In this document: positions 57,586-64,000 of the stretch, piece after piece
How positions within the stretch are numbered: position 1 is the stretch's first letter
Layout: each line of letters starts with the position of its first letter
NCBI RefSeq assembly: GCF_001425385.1
Contig: NZ_LMQO01000004.1
Coordinates: 248,001-312,000 of the forward strand
Direction of reading: 5' to 3'
Length of the DNA: 64,000 bases
Origin: Sphingomonas sp. Leaf407
GTDB taxonomy: Bacteria; Pseudomonadota; Alphaproteobacteria; Sphingomonadales; Sphingomonadaceae
Notes under the pieces: model-generated
Database searches by the model: none
Seen by the model: only the letters and a program-made list of their open reading frames with translations
What the model was told of the DNA's origin: nothing
Position numbers and translations under genes: made by a program

Positions 57586-58404
57586 TCAACCCGCAAGGAT
57601 GCAGCGCGGCCGGCCGCCCAGATCGCGGACCAGCGTCGCCGACAGCCCGGCGGCGCGGACCAGCGTGGCGACCGCCTCGCCTTGGGTATGGCCGATCTCG
57701 ATCGCAGCGATGCCCCCTTGTGCCAGCAGGCGCGGAAGATCGGGCACGATGCGCCGGTAGTCGTCGAGCCCGTCGTAACCGGCGAACAGCGCCTCGCCCG
57801 GTTCGTGACCGACGACCTCGTGCGGAAGCGATTCGCCGGTGCCGATATAGGGCGGGTTGGCGAGGATCAGGTCGTAGCGACCGTCGATGCCGGCGGTCCA
57901 GTCGCCCTGTCGCCACTCGGCCCGATCGCTCATGCCCAGCGCCGCGCCGTTGCGCCGGGCATAGTCGAGCGCGGCCGGCGAGGCATCGACGCCGAGGCCG
58001 GTGGCGCCCGGCCATTCGGCGAGCGCCGCGAGTAGCAGCGTGCCGGGGCCGGTGCCGAGGTCGAGGATGCGTTGCGGTGTGCGGGTGACGAAGTGGCCCA
58101 GCGCCGCCTCGATCAGCGTCTCGCTGTCGGCGCGGGGGACGAGGACGCCGGGGCCGACGAGCAGGTCGATCGTCCAGAACGCGCGGCTGCCGGTGATATA
58201 GGCGACCGGTTCATGAGTCAGGCGGCGGTCGACCAAGTCCTCGAACCCCTCGGGGATGGGGTCGTCCAGCCTCGTCAGCAGCATCGCCTCGCGCGTGCAG
58301 CCGAGCGCGTGGGCGGCGAGGAGTTCGGCTTCGAGACGGGGGGAGTCGGAGACTTCGGCGATGCGCGCCGTCGCCTGGGTCAGCGCCTGGCGGAGCGTGG
58401 TCAT
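57586..58404 (-). CDS. prmC: Peptide chain release factor N5-glutamine methyltransferase
   Basis: 272 residues. It methylates the Gln of the GGQ motif in RF1 and RF2 using SAM. ILDLGTGPGTLLLAALAEWP is the SAM site, LILANPPYIGTGE contains the NPPY motif that holds the glutamine, and the N-terminal helical domain (LRQALTQATARIAEVSDSPR) is typical. The start ATG at 58404 was chosen by homology. It lies downstream of prfA, separated by a long inverted repeat. Confidence 0.96.
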   Translation of the reverse strand: MTTLRQALTQATARIAEVSDSPRLEAELLAAHALGCTREAMLLTRLDDPIPEGFEDLVDRRLTHEPVAYITGSRAFWTIDLLVGPGVLVPRADSETLIEAALGHFVTRTPQRILDLGTGPGTLLLAALAEWPGATGLGVDASPAALDYARRNGAALGMSDRAEWRQGDWTAGIDGRYDLILANPPYIGTGESLPHEVVGHEPGEALFAGYDGLDDYRRIVPDLPRLLAQGGIAAIEIGHTQGEAVATLVRAAGLSATLVRDLGGRPRCILAG

Positions 58405-58410
58405 GGAATC

Positions 58411-58642
58411 ACGCGAAGGCGCGAAGGCGCAAAGAAGAAAGAGATTGTTCGCGCAGAGGCGCAGAGGCGCGGAGGGGTTGCGCGTCGAGCTACGTTCCGC
58501 GCCGTCAGGCACTGTTCCCTTTGGTCAACATGACGGTGGCGGTAGATCGCTGCGCGATCGGCAGGCGCACTCTCTCCGCGCCTCTGCGCCTCTGCGCGAA
58601 ACCATCCTTCCTTCTTCTTCGCGACCTTCGCGCCTTCGCGTG
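58411..58642. repeat. Long imperfect inverted repeat between prfA and prmC
   Basis: Left arm 58411-58475 (ACGCGAAGGCGCGAAGG..., then GCGCAGAGGCGCAGAGGCG) and right arm 58574-58642 (CGCCTCTGCGCCTCTGCGCG, then CCTTCGCGCCTTCGCGT) are complementary over ~65 bp with few mismatches, around a ~98-bp spacer. A half copy occurs at 38758. A transcript crossing it would fold strongly. Confidence 0.88.
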
Positions 58643-58650
58643 AACGCAAA

Positions 58651-59724
58651 TCACCCATCCAGCGTCGCCAGCCGCTCCGCCTCGTCCTGCGCGATCAGTG
58701 CGCCGAGCAGTTCCTCCATCTCGCCTTCCAGAATTTCGGGCAAACGGTGGAGCGTCAGGTTGATGCGGTGGTCGGTCACGCGCCCCTGCGGGAAATTATA
58801 GGTGCGGATGCGCTCCGACCGGTCGCCCGATCCGACCATCGAGCGGCGCGTGCCGGCGCGCTCGTCGGCCAGCCGCGCGCGTTCGGCTTCGTAGAGGCGG
58901 GTGCGCAGGACTTTCAGCGCCTTGGCCTTGTTCTTGTGCTGCGATTTTTCGTCCTGCTGGATCACGACGAGGCCGGTGGGCAGATGGGTGATGCGCACCG
59001 CCGAATCGGTGGTGTTGACCGACTGGCCGCCCGGCCCCGACGAGCGATAGACGTCGATGCGCAGGTCGCGCGCCTCGTCGATCTGGACGTCGACTTCCTC
59101 GGCTTCGGGGAGCACCGCGACGGTCGCGGCGCTGGTGTGGATGCGGCCGCCGCTTTCGGTCGCGGGCACGCGCTGGACACGGTGGACGCCGCTTTCGAAC
59201 TTCAGGCGCGCGAACACGCCCGCGCCGGTGACACTGGCGACGACTTCCTTATAGCCGCCCGCGTCGGATACCGAGGCCGAGATCAGCTCGATCCGCCAGC
59301 CGCGATTGTCGGCATAACGCTGGTACATGCGGAACAGGTCGCCGGCGAACAGCGCGGCTTCGTCGCCGCCGGTGCCGGCGCGGATTTCGAGCATCGCCGC
59401 GCGTTCGTCGGCCGCGTCGCGCGGCAGCAGCGCCAGCGCCAGCGCACGTTCGGCCGATTCGAGCTGCCCGCGATTAGCGTGGAGTTCCTCGATCGCCATC
59501 GCGCGCATGTCGTCGTCGGCGTCCTGCGTCATGTGCGTCAGGCTCTCGCTCTCGGCGCGCAGCCGGCGTACCTCGCCTGCCGCCGCCGCGACGGGTTCGA
59601 GTTCGGCATATTCTTTCGATACCGCGACGAAGCGATCGCCGGGCAGGTCGCCGGTCGCCATCTGCGCGGCGAGTTCGTCACGGCGCGCCTCGATCTGGGC
59701 GATGCGTTCGGGGGCGATGGTCAT
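58651..59724 (-). CDS. prfA: Peptide chain release factor 1
   Basis: 357 residues. It ends translation at UAA and UAG. The stop-reading tripeptide PAT is in [16 protein letters not shown] and the catalytic GGQ in [16 protein letters not shown]. Length and order are normal. Its ATG overlaps the hisS stop by 4 bp, so the pair is translationally coupled; prmC follows downstream. Confidence 0.97.
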   Translation of the reverse strand: MTIAPERIAQIEARRDELAAQMATGDLPGDRFVAVSKEYAELEPVAAAAGEVRRLRAESESLTHMTQDADDDMRAMAIEELHANRGQLESAERALALALLPRDAADERAAMLEIRAGTGGDEAALFAGDLFRMYQRYADNRGWRIELISASVSDAGGYKEVVASVTGAGVFARLKFESGVHRVQRVPATESGGRIHTSAATVAVLPEAEEVDVQIDEARDLRIDVYRSSGPGGQSVNTTDSAVRITHLPTGLVVIQQDEKSQHKNKAKALKVLRTRLYEAERARLADERAGTRRSMVGSGDRSERIRTYNFPQGRVTDHRINLTLHRLPEILEGEMEELLGALIAQDEAERLATLDG

Positions 59725-61019
59725 GGGTTATTGAAGCCCGCACTAGCCATGTCCCATCCGAAACGCTCTCCTAGCGCGTCCCGAACGAGAGCGTTAACTC
59801 TTCTCTGTTCGTAGTTTCGTGAGTCTGACCGAAAATGGCTTATACTCAAAACCGATTGCACTTCTGAATCATGGCGAATGAACAGCACTGCGCCCGTCTT
59901 TTCTCTTTTGGCAACTTCGATCCGACGCTTGGCGGTTCCTCGATACCCGAGAACACTCGAAACTCCTGCTCGGCGCAACATAGCGACTGCTTCAATCGCA
60001 TCCTTTTCGAGTTCAGGCTTATCCGGTACGACTGTGACGGTGGGGTAAACCTCTTCCGGCTCCTCCAGCAACATCGCCAGTCGCTCGATCCCCGCTGCCC
60101 AGCCCACACCCGGCGTCGCCGGACCGCCGAGCGATTCGATCAGACCGTCGTAGCGCCCACCCGCCAAGACGGTCCCCTGCGCGCCCAGCCGGTCGGTGAC
60201 AAATTCGAACGCGGTGTGGCGGTAATAGTCCAATCCGCGCACCAGCCGGTCGTTGCGGGTCCACTGCACCCCCGCCGCGTCGAGCCCGCCGGTGACGGCG
60301 GCGAAGAAGTCCGCTGCCTCCGCCGTCAGGAACGAATCGATCCCCGGCGCCGAATCGGCGATCGGCCGGTCGCGCGGGTCCTTCGAATCGAGGATGCGCA
60401 TCGGATTCTTGTCGAGGCGTTTCAGGCTGTCTTCGGACAGGTCGGCGCGGTGCCCCTCGAAATGCTCGACCAGTGCGGCGCGCCATGCGTCGCGCGTCTC
60501 GGCATCGCCCAGCGTGTTGAGCTGCAACGTCACGCCATCGGCGATACCCAGTTCCTTGAGCAACTGGTCGGCCATCGCCAGCAGCTCGACATCGGCCATC
60601 GGCTCGGCCGCGCCGATCACCTCAGCGTCGATCTGGTGGAACTGGCGATAGCGGCCCTTTTGCGGGCGTTCGTAGCGGAACACCGGGCCGTGCGTCGCGA
60701 GCTTGAGCGGCGCATATTGCTGCCAGCCTTCGGTCAGGTACGCGCGGGCGATGCCGGCGGTGAATTCGGGGCGCAGCGTCAGCGAATCGCCGCCGCGATC
60801 CTCGAACGAATACATCTCCTTCGACACGACGTCGGTCGTCTCGCCGAGCGAGCGGGCGAAGACGGCGGTCGATTCAAATACCGGCACCTCGACCCGCGAA
60901 AAGCAATAGAGGCGGCGTACGCGCTCGAAGGTTTGGGCGACATGGGTGAAGCGCCGCTCGAAATTGCCGAAAATGTCCTGGGTGCCCCGGACGGGGCGCG
61001 GGGTGGTGATCTTTGCCAT
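59721..61019 (-). CDS. hisS: Histidyl-tRNA synthetase
   Basis: 432 residues. Class II motifs: motif 2 in [16 protein letters not shown], the histidine-binding motif in [16 protein letters not shown], and motif 3 near [15 protein letters not shown]. It charges tRNA-His. The last ~100 codons (59721-60060), which form the anticodon-binding domain, have a different composition: hand count gives about 52% G+C for 59761-60060 against 72% for 60061-60120. That domain reads well ([20 protein letters not shown] and onward), so the gene is intact but looks mosaic. The stop overlaps prfA. Confidence 0.96.
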   Translation of the reverse strand: MAKITTPRPVRGTQDIFGNFERRFTHVAQTFERVRRLYCFSRVEVPVFESTAVFARSLGETTDVVSKEMYSFEDRGGDSLTLRPEFTAGIARAYLTEGWQQYAPLKLATHGPVFRYERPQKGRYRQFHQIDAEVIGAAEPMADVELLAMADQLLKELGIADGVTLQLNTLGDAETRDAWRAALVEHFEGHRADLSEDSLKRLDKNPMRILDSKDPRDRPIADSAPGIDSFLTAEAADFFAAVTGGLDAAGVQWTRNDRLVRGLDYYRHTAFEFVTDRLGAQGTVLAGGRYDGLIESLGGPATPGVGWAAGIERLAMLLEEPEEVYPTVTVVPDKPELEKDAIEAVAMLRRAGVSSVLGYRGTAKRRIEVAKREKTGAVLFIRHDSEVQSVLSISHFRSDSRNYEQRRVNALVRDALGERFGWDMASAGFNNP

Positions 61020-61132
61020 TATGCCGCGCGATTTATGGCGTCCGCCGCGCGAACGCCAGCGTTTCCACGCGGCTCTGCGCGCGACCGGTTGACCCCGGCG
61101 ATATGGGTGTGGCAGGGACAGGTTTCGCGCGG

Positions 61133-61206
61133 GCGGGTATAGTACAATGGTAGTACAGCAGCCTTCCAAGCTGAATACACGGGTTCGATTCCCGTTACCC
61201 GCTCCA
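61133..61206 (+). tRNA. tRNA-Gly (UCC)
   Basis: Acceptor GCGGGTA/TACCCGC, D arm GTAC/GTAC, anticodon loop CTTCCAA (anticodon TCC), T arm ACGGG/CCCGT with loop TTCGATT, and encoded CCA at 61204-61206. The first base pair of the anticodon stem is a mismatch (G-A), a minor oddity. Confidence 0.95.
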
Positions 61207-61216
61207 GCGCCCTCCC

Positions 61217-61570
61217 CTATCGTGGTCCGAACAGGATCACCGCGCAGCCGGTGAGGCACAGCCCCGCACCGACTACATCGAACCGGTCGGGCACCAGCCC
61301 CTCGACCCACCAACCCCACAGCACCGCGCCCAGCACATAGACACCGCCATAGGCCGCATAGGCGCGCCCCGCCCCGGCGGTGTCGCTCTGCGCCAGCACC
61401 CATGCGAAGCCAGCGAGCGCCGCCATGCCGGGTAGCAGCCACCAGACCGACCGGTCGAGCCGCCACCATGCCCACATGGCGAAGCAGCCGCCGATTTCGA
61501 GCAGCGCGGCGATAACGAAGAGAATGGGGGTCGGGATTATCTTGCTTCCCGCGAAGCACCGCCGCGCCAA
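61217..61570 (-). CDS. YnfA/UPF0060-family membrane protein
   Basis: About 108-117 residues, four helices. [19 protein letters not shown] near the N-terminus and [20 protein letters not shown] match the YnfA family, small multidrug-resistance-like membrane proteins without settled function. The start is unclear: homology would place it near 61525, where only an ATA stands; the listed TTG at 61570 is the next available codon and lies 13 bp from the tRNA-Tyr gene. Confidence 0.83.
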   Translation of the reverse strand: MARRCFAGSKIIPTPILFVIAALLEIGGCFAMWAWWRLDRSVWWLLPGMAALAGFAWVLAQSDTAGAGRAYAAYGGVYVLGAVLWGWWVEGLVPDRFDVVGAGLCLTGCAVILFGPR

Positions 61571-61582
61571 ATGCGCGGGCGG

Positions 61583-61669
61583 TGGTGGACAGGGCTGGAT
61601 TCGAACCAGCGTACGGGAAACCCGGGCAGATTTACAGTCTGCTGCCTTTAACCACTCGGCCACCTGTCC
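61583..61669 (-). tRNA. tRNA-Tyr (GUA)
   Basis: On the minus strand: acceptor GGACAGG/CCTGTCC, anticodon arm GCAGA/TCTGC with loop CTGTAAA (anticodon GTA), a long variable arm (CCGGGTTTCCCG), T arm CTGG/CCAG with TTCGAAT, and encoded CCA. The long variable arm is normal for bacterial tRNA-Tyr. Confidence 0.97.
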
Positions 61670-61806
61670 AGCCGCCACCTGAACGGGTCAGCCGTTCAAG
61701 CGAGCGCGCCCATTGCCGTCCCGGCGCGGCGCTGTCAACGGCTTGCGCCATATTCATGGGCAACTTAGCGTCGCCGGCATCTATTTTTCATGAGGGAATC
61801 CCGAGT

Positions 61807-63402
61807 TTGCGCCCCATCCTGCTGGCAAGCTGCCTGATCGCCGCCCCCCTCGCCGCCCAAAGCGTCGACCGCGATGCTGTGAACCGCATCCTCGACGAAG
61901 GCACCACCCGGACTCAGGTGATGCCGATCGCCGAGCACCTGACCGATCGCATCGGCCCGCGCCTGCCCAATTCGCCGCAGATGCGCGAGGCGGAGCGCTG
62001 GACGCAGGCTAAGTTCCGCGAATGGGGCCTGACCACCACCGCCGAGGGGTTCGAGTTCGGCCGGGGCTGGACGATCGAGCGGTCGAGCGTGCGGATGGTT
62101 ACGCCGCGCGTGATCGCGCTGACCGCGATCCCGATCGCGTGGACGCCGGGCACCGACGGCCCGGTGGCGGCACCAGTGATCGTCGCGCCGATCGCCGAGG
62201 AAAAGGATTTCGCCGACTGGCGCGGCAAGTTGCGCGGCAAGGTGGTGATGGTGTCGCGGCCGGGCACCGGGTCAGAACCGACCGAGCCCGCCTTCCGCCG
62301 GCTGACCGGCGAGGATCTGGCCAAGGCCGATAGCTGGCGCGAGCCGGAATATGATCCGGCCGACACCGATCGTCGCGCCAAGCGGCTCGACTTCGCGCAG
62401 AAGCTCGATGCGTTTCTGAAGGCCGAAGGGGCAGTGGCGATGGCGACGATGTCGTCGCGCGACGGCAAGCTGCTGCATGGGTCGGGCTATCTCTTCACCC
62501 GCGCGGCTGCCCCCACCGTGCCGGCGGTCGAGATCGCGGCGGAGGATTACCGCCGGCTCGCGCGCCTTGCGGTCAGCGGCCCCGCGCCGACGATCGAGAT
62601 CGACAGCAAGGTCCGCTTCGACGACAGCGATCCCACCGCCTACAACATCATCGCCGATCTGCCGGGTAGCGACGCACAGGCCGGGTACGTCATGGCCGGC
62701 GCGCATTTCGATAGCTGGGTCGCGGGCGACGGCGCGGTCGACAATGCGGCGGGCACCGCCGTGGTGATGGAGGCGGCGCGTATCCTGTCGGCGCTCAAGG
62801 TCCGGCCGAAGCGCACCATCCGCTTCGCGCTGTGGAATGCCGAGGAACAGGGACTGCTCGGCAGCCTCGCCTATGTCGAACGGCATATCGCGACGCGGCC
62901 CGAGCCGGCGGCTGGCCGGGACGGCGGTCTCGCGCGCTTCTATGGCTGGACCAGCCGCTTCCCGATCACGAAGAAGCCCGGCTATGACGCGATGACCGCC
63001 TATTTCAACATCGACAATGGATCGGGCAAGATTCGCGGGATCAACGCCGAGAACAATGTCGCCGCCGTGCCGACGCTGCGAGAGTGGCTCAGCCCGTTCG
63101 CGTCGATGGGGGCGACGACCGTCGCCAACCGCCGCACCGGCTCCACCGATCATTATTTCTTCCAGTCGGTCGGCCTGCAGGGGTATCAGTTCATTCAGGA
63201 CCCGCTCGACTATGGCAGCCGCTTGCACCATACGAGCATCGATACCTTCGATCACATCAAGGGGCCGGACATGCGGCAGAACGCGATCATCCTCGCGTCG
63301 CTGCTGCTGAGCGCCGCCAATGCCGAGCGGCCGCTGCCGCGCCCGCCGCTCCCCACCCAACCGGTCGCCACCGACCCCTATGCTATTCCTGAGAAAGACT
63401 AA
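61807..63402 (+). CDS. M28-family metallopeptidase, exported
   Basis: 531 residues. The TTG at 61807 with GAGGGA upstream begins a signal peptide (RPILLASCLIAAPLAAQ). A PA-like insert lies near residues 110-260. The di-zinc peptidase domain shows AGAHFDSWVAGDGAVDNAAG (His and Asp ligands), FALWNAEEQGLLGS (Glu base and ligand) and a C-terminal HHTSIDTFD. Family members trim amino acids from peptides outside the cytoplasm. An ATG at 61756 is an alternative start but would hide the signal peptide. It is followed after one base by rlmB. Confidence 0.9.
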   Translation: MRPILLASCLIAAPLAAQSVDRDAVNRILDEGTTRTQVMPIAEHLTDRIGPRLPNSPQMREAERWTQAKFREWGLTTTAEGFEFGRGWTIERSSVRMVTPRVIALTAIPIAWTPGTDGPVAAPVIVAPIAEEKDFADWRGKLRGKVVMVSRPGTGSEPTEPAFRRLTGEDLAKADSWREPEYDPADTDRRAKRLDFAQKLDAFLKAEGAVAMATMSSRDGKLLHGSGYLFTRAAAPTVPAVEIAAEDYRRLARLAVSGPAPTIEIDSKVRFDDSDPTAYNIIADLPGSDAQAGYVMAGAHFDSWVAGDGAVDNAAGTAVVMEAARILSALKVRPKRTIRFALWNAEEQGLLGSLAYVERHIATRPEPAAGRDGGLARFYGWTSRFPITKKPGYDAMTAYFNIDNGSGKIRGINAENNVAAVPTLREWLSPFASMGATTVANRRTGSTDHYFFQSVGLQGYQFIQDPLDYGSRLHHTSIDTFDHIKGPDMRQNAIILASLLLSAANAERPLPRPPLPTQPVATDPYAIPEKD

Positions 63403-63403
63403 C

Positions 63404-64000
63404 ATGGCCCGCAAAGGACACCGCCCGAGCAAGGCATCGCCGCAACGCCCGCGTTTCTGGGGCCGCCACGCCGCCTTCGCCGCGCTGGACAATCCCGAAC
63501 GCACCATCCGCAAGATCTGGTGTACGCACGAGATGGGCGCGAGCCTGGTGCTGCCCGAGGGCGTGCCGGTGGTCTATGCCGAGGTCGCCGATCTGGCCCG
63601 CCTCGTCCCCGCCGATGCGCCGCATCAGGGGATCGTGGTAGAGGCCGATCCGCTGGAGGACATCTGGCTCGCCGACCTGATCGAACAGGGGCGCGACGAC
63701 GACCGGCCGATCCTGTTGCTCGATCAGGTGACGGACCCGCACAATGTCGGCGCGATCCTGCGGTCGGCCGCCGCGTTCGACTGCCTCGGCATCGTCACGC
63801 AGGACCGGCATGCCCCGCCCGAATCGGGGACGGTCGCGCGCTCCGCATCGGGCGCGCTGGAAAGCGTGCCATGGGTGCGGGTGGTGAACCTGTCGCGCGC
63901 GCTGGTCGAACTGGGCGAGGCGGGATATTGGCGCGTCGGGCTGACCGGCCATACCGAGACGCTGCTGAGCGATGCGCTGGGGCCGAAGCGCATCGCGCTG
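63404..64000 (+). CDS. rlmB: TrmH/SpoU-family 23S rRNA methyltransferase RlmB (3' end cut off)
   Basis: The visible 199 codons begin MARKGHRPSKASPQRPRFWG, then the substrate-binding domain, and at about residue 108 the SpoU domain with DQVTDPHNVGAILRSAAAFD and SGTVARSASGALESVP. RlmB 2'-O-methylates G2251 of 23S rRNA. The C-terminal SAM knot lies beyond the window. The start overlaps no gene but is one base past the M28 stop, so both are probably on one transcript. Confidence 0.92.
   Translation, partial: MARKGHRPSKASPQRPRFWGRHAAFAALDNPERTIRKIWCTHEMGASLVLPEGVPVVYAEVADLARLVPADAPHQGIVVEADPLEDIWLADLIEQGRDDDRPILLLDQVTDPHNVGAILRSAAAFDCLGIVTQDRHAPPESGTVARSASGALESVPWVRVVNLSRALVELGEAGYWRVGLTGHTETLLSDALGPKRIAL

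Overview
The window is GC-rich, densely packed chromosomal DNA of an alphaproteobacterium, most likely Sphingomonas or a close sphingomonad. Supporting signs are the split proton-translocating transhydrogenase (pntAA/pntAB/pntB), the divK next to a DUF3572 gene, the DUF4167 protein, the complex I accessory 'ETC' protein, the TorF-type porin, the tad/cpa pilus operon, and the many short palindromic repeats between genes. I see no prophage, insertion sequence, CRISPR array, rRNA or plasmid replication gene. Both ends cut through genes: a symporter-type histidine kinase on the left and an RlmB-like rRNA methyltransferase on the right.

Layout. 1-9.3 kb: partial SSS/PAS sensor kinase, an SDR dehydrogenase, tRNA-Val(UAC), a MarR-like regulator with a degenerate receiver-like N-terminus, the pnt operon with a tiny cytochrome-oxidase-IV-like protein, and an orphan NtrC-type activator. 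9.3-12.5 kb: an RluE-like pseudouridine synthase, a small lower-GC patch (a 38-residue peptide and a lipoprotein), a CobB-type sirtuin and era. 12.5-26 kb: sugar- and acid-related genes (secreted GH51 arabinofuranosidase, KgtP-like transporter, aldose 1-epimerase, ketoglutaric-semialdehyde-dehydrogenase-like ALDH), an Mfd-like helicase, a TraB/GumN protein, an FAD oxidoreductase and a lysophospholipase-like hydrolase. 26-33.8 kb: a tad pilus operon (cpaA-B-C-D-E-tadB-tadC) with no cpaF ATPase and no flp pilin. 33.8-43 kb: membrane proteins, divK, DUF3572, a HAD phosphatase, RidA, a porin, a GNAT acetyltransferase, SppA and a MATE exporter.

43-56 kb: groES-groEL under a CIRCE operator, a small respiratory accessory pair, then the TCA-cycle block mdh-(GIY-YIG)-sucD-sucA-sucB-(DUF1877)-lpdA, closed by a strong terminator. 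The sucC gene expected with sucD is not here. 56-64 kb: DUF4167 protein, prmC, prfA, hisS, tRNA-Gly(UCC), a YnfA-like membrane protein, tRNA-Tyr(GUA), a secreted M28 peptidase and partial rlmB. The prmC-prfA-hisS run is a translation module: RF1 and the methyltransferase that modifies its GGQ motif lie next to each other.

The most unusual signals are the incomplete tad operon, the roughly 300-bp 3' end of hisS whose base composition falls abruptly to about 52% GC, the Mfd-like helicase that looks like a second short paralogue, the regulator with a glutamate where a receiver would carry its phospho-aspartate, and several families of palindromic repeats, including an 82-bp element in two near-identical copies 40 kb apart and a ~65-bp-arm inverted repeat between prmC and prfA. 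Nothing here is clearly a wholly new system.
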